The notes beneath the pieces are model-generated. The model searched no databases and was not told where the DNA came from. It worked only from the letters and a program-made list of their open reading frames with translations. Both the position numbers and the translations under genes were made by a program. A stretch of 64,000 bases of DNA from Trochalopteron elliotii (lineage: Eukaryota; Chordata; Aves; Passeriformes; Leiothrichidae): positions 744,001 to 808,000 of the forward strand of contig JANPWX010000336.1 of the NCBI GenBank assembly GCA_024734555.1. Reading direction: 5' to 3'. Shown in pieces: positions 26,258 to 39,376 of this stretch (position 1 is the first letter of the stretch; every line of letters begins with the position of its first letter).

Positions 26258-26289
26258 ACACCAGGTGCCCACTCCTTGTCACCTGGTGT
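26258..26289. repeat. Perfect inverted repeat with E-box cores
   Basis: ACACCAGGTG at 26258-26267 and its exact reverse complement CACCTGGTGT at 26280-26289 are separated by 12 bases. Each arm holds a CAGGTG/CACCTG E-box of the ZEB/Snail type. It could form a 10-bp hairpin or be two paired binding sites. Confidence 0.5.
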
Positions 26290-29132
26290 TGTCACCTATA
26301 TCTGTCACAAGCAATTGCAATGCTACAATAAAACAGTCAGTTCTGGAGAAATAAAAAGGAAGAATCATTCCCTCCCCCTGTAAAAAAAAAAAAACAACCA
26401 AAGAAACAAAAACCAAAAGCCAACCAAACAAAAAAACACACCTCCGTGTTTTCATCATCTGGATCTAAACCACTGTTTCTCCTCTAGAAAAAAAATCTAA
26501 TTCACATTTCCATAAAATGGTACTGCTGGGAATTAACAAGCTAATAAAAAGGACTTTAAGGATGCATTAAATTTGGGTTGGGGAACTCTCTAGTGCTTGC
26601 AGCATAAATGCTAATAAAATTATAAATCTGTTATTAACTTTTTACATCCCTGCCAAGTGATAAAGACTTTTTAAAAAAAGGCATTAAAAAGGCTAGAGAG
26701 GTATATTTTACAGTGAAAAACCAAGTAGTCCAGACAATACAAAAATGACTTATACCATGTGAATTCTCTGTACAGCCCTGAAAAAAACACACACCTGTCT
26801 CCCCAGGGTAATCCAGCACTCATATCTGATATACTGTGAAGAGGGGGAAAAAGAGGAAAAAAAAAATAAATCCATTTTTCCTTTAAAATCTGAATAAAGC
26901 AGGATTCCACCACTGTTTGCCCCAGGGGCTGGACTTCCCCAGGCTTTGATTACCTGACAATTAGATGTTTATGTCAAGCCCTGGCTGGCAGCTGCTCACA
27001 TTCAACCATCAGAGCCCTACAACTTTCTTGCTGTACTTTATACTCCAACCTGTTCACTGCACTCATTGTTCCAGCCAGTAACTACCCCCAGCTAATTGCT
27101 ACACGTGGAAGGGAAATTAAAAGGATGGTCCTTGGAGACTGCTACGTCTGCTTCCAAATGAATATAATTAGCAGAGAAGGGGGAAAGATTGTAATTGCTT
27201 CAGATTTAGTGGTGTAAGGAGGGATTTAGGGATTAATATTTCGGGGAACAACCAGTCTTCCAGCTCAGTATTTGGGAATGCAGAGCAATGACAGGGAAAA
27301 GGACCTTACACACAATCCACAATCTTGCAGAGTGGAAAACAAGGCAAATGAGTCAGGTATGGGAGCAGAGAGACTCAGTGGTGAGACGACCTCCAGGCAC
27401 TCCCAGGGAGCTGACACAAACCAAACACATCACAGGGAGGTCCCAGGCACTGCAGAAGCAGGTCTGCCTTATCCAGTGCTACAAAAACATACTGTCACAG
27501 GGAGAACCAAGAGTGTTCCCTGCAGAACTGAAAGGTGCTCATGGTTGGTGGTTGAGGTGGTGCAGAGCACAGGCACGTTCCCAGCCCAGCACACGGGCAG
27601 ATCCAAAAGCTCTGCTAAAGGACAGCAGTGGTTTCAACCATCCCCACAAGCTCTCTTACAGACAGGGAATTGTGGAGCTGCCTGGGTTTGCAATACTGGG
27701 CTCATGGCTCGTCCCCTTGTGCAGAGTCCCACGGTTCAGGGGCTGGAAAGCTCAGCCTCCAACAGGACCACCCTCACTGTCTGCTGAGCTGCTCATCCCG
27801 CTCCAACCCATTGCAAGCACAGGTTTTAATTTCTCCTGTATCACACTGCTGGGAAAAAAACATTTGGAACATTTCTCAGATGAGATAAAAGCCTGCTCAG
27901 GCACCAGAATAGGGAGTTCTGTTTTCAAAAATCCTTATTAACAGAGTGCTGAGAGCCATGCAATTTTCCAAATCCAGCTCTTGTTTAAGTGAGTTAATGG
28001 ATGCTGAGTAACTGCTCAGTCTGAACTCAGGACTGTGTGCTGAGGTTTTCAGCTTCTGCCCAATACTGAACACAGCAGTACCTTTAATAGACTGACTCAC
28101 AGTAGCAGGAAAAAGTAAACAAGCAGTTGGAAAAGGAAAGCACAACCCCAAAGAGCTGTGCTCATTTTCTCTGTACTATCTACCTTGAAATATTATCCTC
28201 TTCCACAAGACGTGCTTCATTTGTAGCCCTCAATCATCACAGTCCCCATTAAAAATAGCACTTTCATTTATTCAATGCAAAAATCAGTTCAAGGAGATTA
28301 TTTTACTCAGCATTTCCCTTCTTGCCTCCCTTGTACTAAAACCCAACCACAGCAGACTCTAGCTACTCCCCAGGTTTCTGCCTCTGTGTGTCTGTTACGC
28401 AGTCTGACTTCAGGGCCAAGGGTGCCCCAAGCTGACTGATTTTCTACCTGCTTCACAAAACCTATTTTCCTCCCAGTCCCTCACAGACACAACAGGTGTC
28501 ATTTCACCGTGGATCTCAAGCCACACAGGGTGTGTTGCCACGGAAACATGAAACCAGCCAAAACAGGCAATGAACACACACAAGTCCCCTGGTCCTTCCT
28601 TCACCTCTCCCTGCTTTTCCAAGCTGGGGAAAACATACTGCCAGTATGATTCAGCCAAGCATGGATACCTAGAGGTGCTCCTCTCTCCTCCCAGCTCTTC
28701 AAGAAGGTCTCCAGACTTGCTTTTAGACAAGTCTACATCAAGAAGGCACAAGCAGCACCCATGGAGGACTCGGTGAAATGCACTCTGCCCACCACAACGC
28801 TGTCCCAGTATTTCCTGCAGGCAGGACATTCACTAAAGTCTGCAAAGCACAAGGCTCCAGCACCTCATCATACCCTCCTGTGCAGCCACCATGCACCTGG
28901 GTGCCGACAAATCTGGTCCCATGAGTTTTTAGGGTCTTGGGTGTATGAAAGGGCATTTTCATCCTTGGATCTTCCTTCAAATTTTAGGGATATAGTAGCA
29001 ATCTTATAGGAGCATATTCATGCTTGTGTCATGATCCAGTTACTAAAGTTCTTAGAAATGCCTCTGCCCAAATTAAGGTGCAAACAAGACCATCTGCCAG
29101 TGACAATAGTATGGACTTTATTTGATAGTAAA

Positions 29133-29190
29133 TATGAGAGAGAAAGAGAGAAAAAAAAAGAGGAACAGAAGAAGAGCAAGAAACAGAAAA
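29133..29190. repeat. Purine-rich GA/A tract
   Basis: An almost uninterrupted run of A and G (GAGAGAAAGAGAG…AAGAAGAGCAAG). It is low-complexity sequence with no clear unit. Confidence 0.65.
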
Positions 29191-32100
29191 TACATGTGTA
29201 AAAGATAAATTTCACTTACACTAAGATTCCCTGTGTAAATCACATGAGAAATCCAGAGGCCACTGAGACCAATGGGGCTGTCTCCAGCAGTTGCAATGTC
29301 ACCACCCTCACAGCAAGTGAAGCCTCTTGTGCTTTAAGACATTTCAGAATTTCTCATTTTCTTCCCTTTTGAACGACACCACTGGAAAGCGTCACTCAAA
29401 CTCAATTTCTCAATTCAAAATCTTTGTACAAATGCACAGCTAAAGAAAGCAACAAAAGTGACATAACTAAGCCAATAAAAGATTGCTTGATCTGTTTTTA
29501 TGCTGTGTGATTCTAGGTCATGTTAAATCACTGGTTTCTTATTATCAAAAACATACAAAAGCCCCAAAATTACTTCTCTCCTCCTGCCTACTCCCTGCTA
29601 GCTGATTGCCCCATCTTGTGTTTTTTTCACCAAGCTTTGAATAAAGCAGGGTCTAGCCCAAAAGCGTTTGAATATCTAAAAATACCATTATTTTCCCTCA
29701 AGACTGAGTAAATGGCAAACCAAACAGCGTTTTTCAAAACCACGCATTGCCTACACAGGAACGGTAAGATTCCAGTTTCAAAGTGCATCAAAACCATGAG
29801 CTACACAACCCCCCTGGATCTGCAGTCAATAAGGGGTTTGGGGTGGGTTCAACATTTTTCAGCACCAAGCAGTTGAGCATGAAACACTCTGTGCTCTCTG
29901 CTCTGTGGTTGTAGCAGAGAGCACCAGCTCTCCCTTTAAACAATGACTTGCCCACTGTGGCATCCCCCTGTGCCACTCACTGCTATCCCCACAAAGACAA
30001 ACAGAAATGTTAATTTAACCCCTCTCCCTGGGGTTAAATTAACTGAAAAATCAGAGCTCCACACTGGCAAATACTAATTGCTCATTTAGTTAAGGGGAAT
30101 ATTTTGCTGCAATATGCACATAATAGATTTTCAGGGTTGTATGATTTTTTAAAATGCAAACTAGTCTCAGCTACAATGTTTGCTTTACTCTCAAATAAGC
30201 AACTGCAGGAAGACAGAATTAAAACAAATCAAAAAGGACAACAAAGAGAACTCTTGATTCCCTCCACAAGTTGTTCTTCACTTGTTATAATGTTTAAGTA
30301 CCTAATGGCTGTTGATTAACTCCCCTCTTTATCATCAGTTGATCAACATGCAGCTCCTACTACATCAAATTACCTTAAAATGATAAAAATCAACAGAGTG
30401 TGTTGTTTTCCCCCATTAGAATGTACGAAATCATACTTGAGAACAATACCAGAATAACTGTGGAAGACACAGGAGATGGCTGCTCAGCACAGAGCTTGAC
30501 AGTACTCATTTTGATTCTAGTCAGGTTTTGAAAAGTCCTTGGACCAAACTTCTCAAGAGCAAAAAAGTAGTTGGACCGAGTTTTTCAGCCTGACTTCCTC
30601 CTCCTCTGTTTTGCTAAGCTCTGAAGCAAGACAGGATCTGTTTTTACACATATCATTCAGATTTAAGTATTCCCATTAGGTAAATGAGAAATAAATACAA
30701 TGATGTTAGGAAACTCACTGCAAAACACACAACCACCGAATTTCCTGGTGTTTTAGCCACAAAGCAGCTGCAGCATTGCAGACCTCATTTTGGTAGCAGA
30801 TAAACTGACCGTAACTAATTTAGTTATTGTGCTAACTCCTCTATTTTAACTAGCTCACAGGAATAGAGAAGGAGCACAAGTCAAACTGGAAGTTTGCTGG
30901 CAGTGCCTTCTATCAAACTGGAAAGGGAGGGTTATCCATATTAATGGGACTTTGTGACAAATACATGTTCTTACATAGCTGACAAAATATAGAGACATGT
31001 TTCAAATTACATTAAGGTTGTGACAAACTAAAAAAAGAGAAAGCAATACTCAAGACTCCTTCAGCTCCCTCATGGGGTTCAGCAATGCAGTACGCTCTGT
31101 GAACACGGTTCTGATGTGACAAAGGGACAGCTCTAAAAAAATCCTTCTACCAGTGATCTTCAAGGCAAAAAAAATGGAAGGCACTAAACTGTAAACATCC
31201 ACTTTCCCTAACATACCAGAGCTTTCTCTTTCTCTCTCAGGGAAAGAGTGGCACCAGCATGTGACTGGCTCTGCCTTGTGCTCACCACAGCACGAATGAA
31301 ACACACAGCTGGTGTCAAACACATCCTTGGAAATAAATCCCTGAATTTCCTCATTTCTTCATTGCTTTTGTACTCCAGAACTAGCTAATGTACTAGATCA
31401 ATAAACAGCACACTACTTGAGGACTGGTTTCCCTTAGAATTTGCAGTTCAGTATCAGATGATCTGGCTGACCTGCAGAAACCCATGCAGATGCCAACCAA
31501 GCGTTTTTCCAAGATTGCTGGTTGTTCATCAGAACCAGAGCACAGTTATTGCCATACATTCCACGCTTCTAAGCCCATCTGATGAGAAGAATATAACCAT
31601 GGAGATTTTTTTAATATACCTCAACAGCATATATTGTATTCTGTTGTTTCAACAAAGCCACAGAGAAGTGTCGTGGACATCGCACAGGCACAATCCTAAG
31701 GTCTTAGGGACAGCTACCTATGTCTTTTTTTAATAAACACTGATTATCTTAGGAGAAAATTTTAAATTAACTTAAGATGCTGTTTACAGGCAGCCATTAC
31801 ATTTTTATTTCCCCAGGCTTGTGATTTAATCAACTGTCACCCACGGACCTTATTAGATAAGGCACGAGAACCTCCGTCACACAGCTCCTGTGCTGCGCTG
31901 CCACTGCTGCAACTCAGAGCTCAGGTGGCAACAAAGCCTTGCCCAGGACCACTAAACCCAGGGCAGTTTTATAGCAGATACACCATGGGAAGCAGCCTGA
32001 ACTGCCAGACAAAACTTCTCCTAGGAGCTCTCCTGCTCCCAGACTTGCAGCTTGCTCAGTCTGCCTGTGTCTGGTCAGAGATAATGTCCCCAGACCACCT

Positions 32101-35100
32101 CGCCAAGTCCACCTCGGTCTCCACAACCACTCAGCCAAAAGGAGAGCAGAGTAATAGAAACCAGCAAGAGCACAGATGACATGGGAGCCATGAATCGTGC
32201 CAAGATGTTTGCAAGCACAGAGTCCTCATCACTCAATCATCCCGACTCCGAGCTGGTCCTTGTTCCACGATATGCTGCAGGCCTTGCCTTTGGTGTCCCA
32301 GCCAGGTTATTTTGGCAGGACTGGCTCTGGCTCAATGCCAAGGCATCACACAGCCCCCAGATCAAGGCAGACTGATAATTGCTTTCCTGCCATGCAGTAC
32401 CAGTTTAAAAAATCCCCACACAAACTAATTCCTGCCTTTTTCTTACACACAGAAAGGAGCAAAATGCCCACGTAGATCCCATGTGAGACTTTGTGTACAT
32501 TATTAAAGACTTTGCCTTCTGTTTTGTTTTTTTTAAACTTATTCTTTTTAGCAAAAACCACAGACGTTGGCCAAAAGCAACCAACTGCACAATTCTTGCC
32601 AATTTCCTTTTTGTTTTCAACAACATTCTTCAGACATTACCTTGCTAAGCGTGATATTCAGTCCCACTGAATACTACAATTAAAGAGCTGCTGAACTCAA
32701 GGACCAGACATTAATGGGAAGGTACACTTCTTCCCAAGTATAAATAACTCTTCCCACACACCTCTCCTGCGAGAGATGTCCTAATGCATTAAAACCCAAA
32801 GAAAAATAAAAAATAACATCAGTTCCAACAACAGCATCATCTGCTCAACATGGAAGGAAGAAAAATTAGATAGAAAATGCAAACAGACATGGTGTTTGTT
32901 AGACACCAAAACTATTCCTGCAATGCCAGGGCAGGTAGAAAATGCACTGTTGGCTCTTATCCTCCCAGTCTGCAAGCTTGGAAATTAATTCATAATGGAC
33001 TGGGAAAGGTAACAGGTAATTCAAGACATAACTATAAGTTCTTTAAAATATCTTAATCTTTAAAGCAGCAGCCAGGAACTGTATGTTGCACATCTGCTTT
33101 ATTGTGCAATAAAACTGGAGGGGAGTGAGGGTAGAAGATGAGATGTGGGGTCAGGGCAGGCAATGGCAGGTGCTGCTATTTGGTGTTTTACAAGTCCATT
33201 TCTAATCATTCCAGTGATGAAGCCTTTGTGCACTTGCACCAAAATTTGCAGCAAATGGATTTGATCTGTGAGGCTCTGGAAAGCACTGGTCAGCCTGGAG
33301 GTCAGTGCTTAAGGGCTGGCATTTTCCAATCAAAGGTCCTAAGCCCCGTGCTTCCTACCTGGGTTTCCCCAGGGAGCCATACACTCACCACCCCTTATTT
33401 CCTCCAAATTCACCAATAAACCACTGCACCAAAATGCTGGGAGAATAACTACCCACTTGCAGCCCCCCATTTTCACTTAAGGCTGGCCAGACTTACTTCA
33501 ACAAAGACCAGACACTCACTTGAAATATCACAGGTTGAAGTCTGGGAATTTCTTAGGGAAATGACAAGCTGTGTAGTCCCAGGGAAGAAAAACTCCATTA
33601 AAGGCTGCCATATCAGGCAAGCCAGAAACTGGAACTCCAGTCCCTTCCATCCCAGGTTACAAAAGCACATTTACATCCCAAACGTTTTATGGAAAATCTG
33701 ACGGCTCCACAAAGTATTTCAACTCAAACAAAATGACAGATAAAGAGACTTCTAACTACACAAGCTTGAGGAACTTTTGAAGGGCTTATGAGAGGCTGTA
33801 AAAGAGACAGAAGAAAGCCTTATGGCTCGGAGGGATGACACCTACAGCTTTTCTGATGCCTCAAGTACAAGACGACATGTCCTTTCAGAAGTGACCAAAT
33901 CAGCAGCTTAGTTTAGCCCATCAACCAGAACCACGGGGTTTTTAATCTGACAAGTGGCAATGCTTTATTTGACTGATGTTAGGTTTTACCTCCTAGTTTT
34001 GGCAGAATGCAGATTAAATAAATCTTGACTCCATCTCAAGTTCATTGCAGCTAATGACTTTGAACTTAAGGGTCTGTTAACACCAAATGGCTATCATTAT
34101 GCAATCATGCTAAATTACCAGGGGAAGCAGAAGGTACCTCAAAAGAAAGAACTGCACCAGCTTATGCCAAGAAAACTGGACATCAGTGAATATTGTTGGA
34201 CTGCTCCCTGCAACACCAGGTTTCTGGCCCAGACAAACATGTTTCTCATCTACTGTTGTTATCTCCTGCCAATACAAATCCAGCCAAACTGGCTCCATCT
34301 AATTCTCACTCAATATGCCCTTGCAGAAACAAACACATAAAAGTGAAGTCTTTATCAAGTCAAAGTTCTGCATAATGCAGAGCAACTCTCCCCCTTGCTT
34401 GCTTGAGGTAGTTATCTCACCATTTTTGATACTTGCCTTTTATCACCAGTTTTAGATGCTCTGCTTAGAGAGGAAGGACTGATGAAGTAAGCACTAACCT
34501 AACAGATTCTCTAGTACAGCCACAATCACTTGAATTCCCTGGAGTCTGGATTTTTGTAAGATGGCATGAAGAGTGGCCTCATTGAAGACACCAAAAATGC
34601 TGCCCTTTTTTGACTGAAATGAAGGTTTCACACACAGCTCTTAGAAGAAGTTGAAAATCTTGTGCACCAGGAGAGGAACACTGCATATTTTGTTCTCTGA
34701 TGAGTGCAGTTGGACAGACAGCACCATGTGACTTACCCAAAATAATTCTCAAAAGAAACACAGCACAAGAAACACTGCACAAAACTGAAAAAGCTCAATC
34801 AATGCCTACATCTTCAGGACATTGGTACAAATTGTATTGCAGGATTTACAAAACACTAAATGAAAGTAAATGCATCAATCAGTTGCAAACGCACACAGCA
34901 CATGACTGTGGATGCACTGAATGAAGTGCAAAGGCTGAACCTTTAGGTGAGATTACAGAAGTCTTACTCTCCCCAGCTCAGCTGTGTTTTCCTGAAGCTG
35001 AATCCCTAAATTATGAGAAATAAGAAAATATTGAAGCCCTGTCCATACCACTGAATAACACAGGTTTTATTTTTATTATATTTCTTTAAATAGACTCATG

Positions 35101-35613
35101 ACCACAAGGTTTCCATCATTAAAAAGAGTAATAAGTGAATCCTTTGTGGATAAAACAATCCAGGCACAACAAAAGACAAACAGAAACTGCAAGTTCAATA
35201 AAATTACTTCCTCGTGGTCTTTTAGATCTATTTTTTCCTTAGTGTTAAAAAAAAATAGATTAGGCTTGAGTTTCAAGTTCTTTGTCTTATTAAATCCTCC
35301 CAGAGCAGGTAGAATTGGCAGCACACAAATAACCCTACGTGTGGCAACATCCCTTTGTGTTACTCCTTCAATTATCCCATGCCCAAGACCACAGCAAGGA
35401 TTCTGAGGACTCAGACCCCTTTTTGGAAACCACCACCCATGTTAGTAATTTGAACTGAAATGGCAACGAGCATTCCTCCTCACAAAAGCTTAACTTGTGT
35501 GAAGTTAATAAATATTTGCCTCAAATTTCTTGTAGATGGGGGGGGGGGTGTTTGCCTCTTCCTACACGGACACATTCAGTGTGCTCTTTGCTGCATTTTC
35601 ACTAGTGGGCTGT

Positions 35614-35905
35614 TGCAAGAGGACACAGAAAGAACCACACTCACCCATCAGGATGTGAGATGAGAAAAAAGGGAAGTTTATTTGGGGATCTTGATTTATA
35701 TAGTCTTTGGGATTTGGTCAAGGATTGGGGGATGAGAGGAACACCCCTCTGACCCCAGTGGTCAACTCAGAAGTCCATCAGTTTGTCCTTCCTCCTGGAA
35801 AGGAATGCATTATTTACCAAACATCAGTCTTTGTTTTTGTTACAAGCATGAGAAAACCCCAGTAGAAATGAGAAACAACCAGAAGGCTGAAAAATCAGAG
35901 TGACA
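35614..35905 (-). mobile_element. Solo LTR-like element, family C copy 1
   Basis: On the minus strand this matches the plus-strand sequence at 39083-39376 over nearly its full length of about 292 bases, with scattered substitutions and small indels. Read on the minus strand it begins TGTCACTC and ends CTCTTGCA (TG…CA). A TATA-like ACTATATAAA (35696-35705) precedes AATAAA (35677-35682) and then a GT-rich tail, the order expected of U3, R and U5 in a retroviral LTR. No clear target duplication was found and no internal viral genes adjoin. Confidence 0.6.
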
Positions 35906-38900
35906 GTGAGCCCCCGAGAGGCTTCAGAATCCCAAAGGTTTGGGAGAGACTAGATCCACATTCATCCTTCATCCTTGCCTGCAAGCTGCAGCCCAATGTT
36001 TCACCAGACAAGTTTTGATAGAAAACACAGCAGGGAGTGAGCACTGACATCACCTGTGGTGTCATCCCACTTTAATCCATTCAAACACCTCCCAGGACTC
36101 CATAATCATGGGAGATCACTGCTCACAGGGAAGTTTTCTGCTTGATAACTCTGCTGCCACTCTCCCAGTGCCAGCTCTGTCTGTGCTCTGGCTGTGAGGG
36201 CTGCTGTGAAATTGTTGGTAAGTGGATGTAATACATTCTGGGACACGTACTATTGCTGCTTCTGTTTGTGGAGAGGCAAACACAATTTGTCTGCTGGAGT
36301 AACGCTTGGAAGACTTCCTGAAAAATCTAACAGCAATTAAGCTAATTTTACCCCTGCCAAGCAGATGCCAGAAATTAAAACTTGCAAGAATGACAGACTC
36401 GTATGATAGCTAAAGACAGAAGAAAATTGCAAGATCCAAGATTATGATTCTCTTGCCTGTATAGAAGTGATTGTAATTATTGTTTGGTTCTCAACTATTC
36501 TGGGGCAGGCATCAAGGAAAGACATCTATCAAGACATTTGGATTCATTTAGGCACCCTGCTCAAAGGGGTAATAAACGCTGGGCTAAAAATACCATTGAC
36601 ATTTCAATATTAATAAAGATGTGCACTCAAGTATCACTGTAGTGATCCTCCTGCAATAACTTTGCTGTGTCTCTGCTGACTGCTGGGTTGCCTTTACCTT
36701 CCAGCTGCCTGAAGGTGATCTGCACACTGTTGTAGCCTGAGCCCCTGGCTATCAAAAATCCCCACTCGAGCCAATTCCTGAATATAGAACATCTTAACTT
36801 CCCTCTTCCCAGAGTCTGTACTTTACATTAGCAACGTGCAAGTCTGTAAGAAATTAAAAACTGATTTAACAAGAAGTTAAAGTGGCTGCTAACAAGCTCA
36901 AGATTGCATAAGAGAAAGCAAAGATCCCAGTCCTATTTGGTGCTGAAAACAATTTCCAAATTGTTTTCATCTATCTTTTATTCAGCTTTCCCCAAGCTTA
37001 GAGGGAGCAGTTGGAGGACACTACAGACACTAATTTGAAGACACATTCCTTGAGCTCTACATGCTATTAAAAAAATCCACAAACAATCTCTTAAAAATTT
37101 AATTTCACTGAGTCCTCTTACAATATTGGCCAGCACTCAGCAAATAACAAATACAGACACAAACACTCAACAGACTTGTCTCGCAACCCATTAAAAAAGG
37201 GCAAACATATTTTCACAGCTCCTCATCTTTGACAGCTCTGCAGGGTGAGCACAAGAGAGCAGGACAGACCTGACCCACCTGGAATGAAGGATCTCCCTTA
37301 AGGAGGAGTAGAAACAGAGTAGAAACCTCACTCCTCCCTTCCTGGATCCCAGCACGTTTGGTACGGTGATCGTTAGGAAATAATCAACGTGGAGCTTGAC
37401 GCTGCCACTGCCAGGGTGTCACTTGTCCCCTACATCAGTGCCCTAATGAAGAAGCCTCTGGACTTAACACAGATTGAAGAGTTTCCAGAGCAGGGCTGAC
37501 AAAAGCACATTTATTCACCGACACCTTATTTCAATCCCTGCCTTTCACAAATTCTCTGTAATCATAGACACGGGTTGGTTTCGGTTGTTGCTCTCTCCCA
37601 GAGTTGTGAGCATATTAATAAAAATAAATAAGCCTGGCTCGCTGAAGGAGTTTTAAAGAGGTGGATGTCCAATTAAATTCCAGGCTCCTTTGAAAATCCC
37701 AGCATTTTTCACTGTCAGATGCCATTAGAATAAGAAAGGTCACGGGCAAAGAGGATCTTTTGTAATTCTCTGTGAAGAGCACAGACAGCAAGCAGACAGC
37801 ATCAGGGGACACAGCAATGAATGCTTCCCAACAGGAATTCAAAGTTTGCTTTGCCAAAAACACACTCCATTGCTACCTCCATTTTGGTTATAAATTAGGT
37901 GGAGAGAACAAGGAAATTTTTGGGTATGTTTTTGAAAACGTTTTCCTAGCTACTGTTCAAAACCAGAGCAGCACAGGTTGTACTTTAACTCCTGTGTTAA
38001 TGAGCAGAAAGAGAGCACCATCTCAGCACCTCTCAGCACACAGCACACAGCCTGAAAACCAGGACAAGGATGGAAACAGAGACAGGAAGACAGATGTTTT
38101 GTGTTTTAACAACTCCAAGAAATGCTTCATGCAACCTGATCAACAAAGCCCCGTGGGCTGCTTTTATAGTGCGGATCTATCTAGAAGGTTAAGTGAGAAA
38201 ATTAGCTGCAGAAATATTACATATCAGTGCACTCTCATAGCGCTGCTTCCAAGGAGGATTATCCTAGGCCAAACAAACAAAAGGAGAGAATCCCATTAGC
38301 AACTGAAAACCCGGAGCCTTGGCGTGGGTGTCATTTGCATACATTACAATTGCACAGTGTTTAAAAACTGCAAATTGGATTTCGTTTTCCCCTGGCTACC
38401 TGCCCATTTTTCTTTAAATTGATTTATTAATGTCCACTGTTGCTTTGCAGTTTTATCCTTTTAGCAATAATAGATGTAATATATCACAAAACCAAATTTT
38501 TAAGAGTACATCATTAGAGTGATGTAGCACTGGTAATAAACCCCTTCACACTCGGATGAACTTAAATCAGTTTCTCTTTATTGATTTTTGGTCATAACAT
38601 AATTTTAAAGTTCAACTTAGTTAATAAAAAAAAAGATTTGCGCTGCTGTTGTGTGGAAAACACCAGCGCTGTAAGTTTTCATGTCATCTGTTGCAAAGGC
38701 TCTCGTGGTTTTATATATTCCCTCAGAAGGTGGCTGGGCATTATACAGCCTGTCTTATCTTCTCTGCTGACCTGCATTTATCTGTCTGTTTTTATTGCCA
38801 CACGACTCAGCGCACAATAGATCTCTACCCAGCCACCATCTATCCCAGCACACGCAGTCACTTTGTCTTCCCAGCAGCTTTTTGAGTAATGGTCATTTGC

Positions 38901-39082
38901 ATTTTACCAAACTCTCTCACTTCAAGGGGGTTCTGCGTTGACAGCACCGTTTGCGTGACCGTGCTTTTTACTGTCTTCCAGCACAAAAGCAGTAATTCAC
39001 CTTCTCTGCTTAGTTTTTCGTTTTGTTTTTAAAAATAGTATATTTAAAAAAATGTATTTGCAGGCTTGTTCTTTCATGTTTG
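35906..39082. other. Sequence between inverted LTR-C copies, no gene seen
   Basis: Mostly unique sequence. A MEF2-like CTAAAAATAC occurs near 36584 after a TCF/LEF-like CTCAAAGG near 36560. A 175-codon open frame at 37772-38299 is unrecognisable and crosses sequence with no coding bias I can see. The last 700 bases (38300-38960) are AT-rich yet hold CpGs and paired octamer motifs, listed separately. Confidence 0.5.
38300..38960. promoter_or_regulatory. Candidate enhancer-like segment with two octamer motifs
   Basis: The 11-mer GTCATTTGCAT occurs twice, at 38330-38340 and 38892-38902. Each contains ATTTGCAT, the reverse of the POU-factor octamer ATGCAAAT. The sequence between has many AT-rich homeodomain-like words and isolated CpGs (for example GATTTGCGCTGC near 38635 and AACACCAGCGCTG near 38659). 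There are no repeats and no convincing coding frame. This look is common in conserved vertebrate non-coding elements, but conservation was not tested. Confidence 0.25.
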
Positions 39083-39376
39083 TGTCGTCCTGATTTTTTT
39101 AGCCTTCTGATTGTTTTTTATTTCTACTACAGTTTCTCACGCTTGTGACAAAATTAAAGACTGATATTTTGTAAACAAAACATTTTTTCCAAAAAGAAGG
39201 ACAAATTGATGGACTTCTGAGTTGACCACTGGGGTCAGAGGGGTGTTCCTCTCATCCCCCAATCTTTGACCAAATCCCAAAAACTATGTAAGTTGAAATC
39301 CCCCAAATAAACTTCCCTTTTCTTTTTCATCTCACATCATGACGGGTAAGTATAGTTCTTTTCGTGTCCTCTTGCA
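39083..39376 (+). mobile_element. Solo LTR-like element, family C copy 2
   Basis: Plus-strand partner of 35614-35905, about 294 bases, beginning TGTCGTCC and ending CTCTTGCA. AATAAA lies at 39306-39311. The TATA-like word of copy 1 is degenerate here (ACTATGTAAG). Flanks CATGTTTG and CATATTTG overlap the ends and may hold an imperfect target duplication (TGTTTG/TATTTG). There are more T-run differences from copy 1 than between the family A copies, suggesting an older family. Confidence 0.58.

Larger units (their letters stand above)
20196..35613. other. Long stretch without a gene
   Basis: About 15 kb of mainly unique, AT-leaning DNA. I see AT-rich tracts (22871-22941), A-rich tracts (26380-26440), a purine-rich tract (29133-29190) and a run of 11 G at 35538-35548. 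Overlapping open frames at 27272-27941 (plus) and 28410-28829 (minus) sit in GC-richer patches and resemble nothing known. The segment 23400-23960 has dense homeodomain-like motifs and may be conserved non-coding DNA. No gene is supportable. Confidence 0.55.

Noticed and set aside
27272..27941. Overlapping 171- and 217-codon plus-strand frames
   Set aside because: Two frames of the same strand are open over the same DNA with no known domain; only one could code, and neither shows clear bias.
37772..38299. 175-codon plus-strand frame
   Set aside because: No family resemblance and no coding bias visible; it runs into AT-rich enhancer-like DNA.
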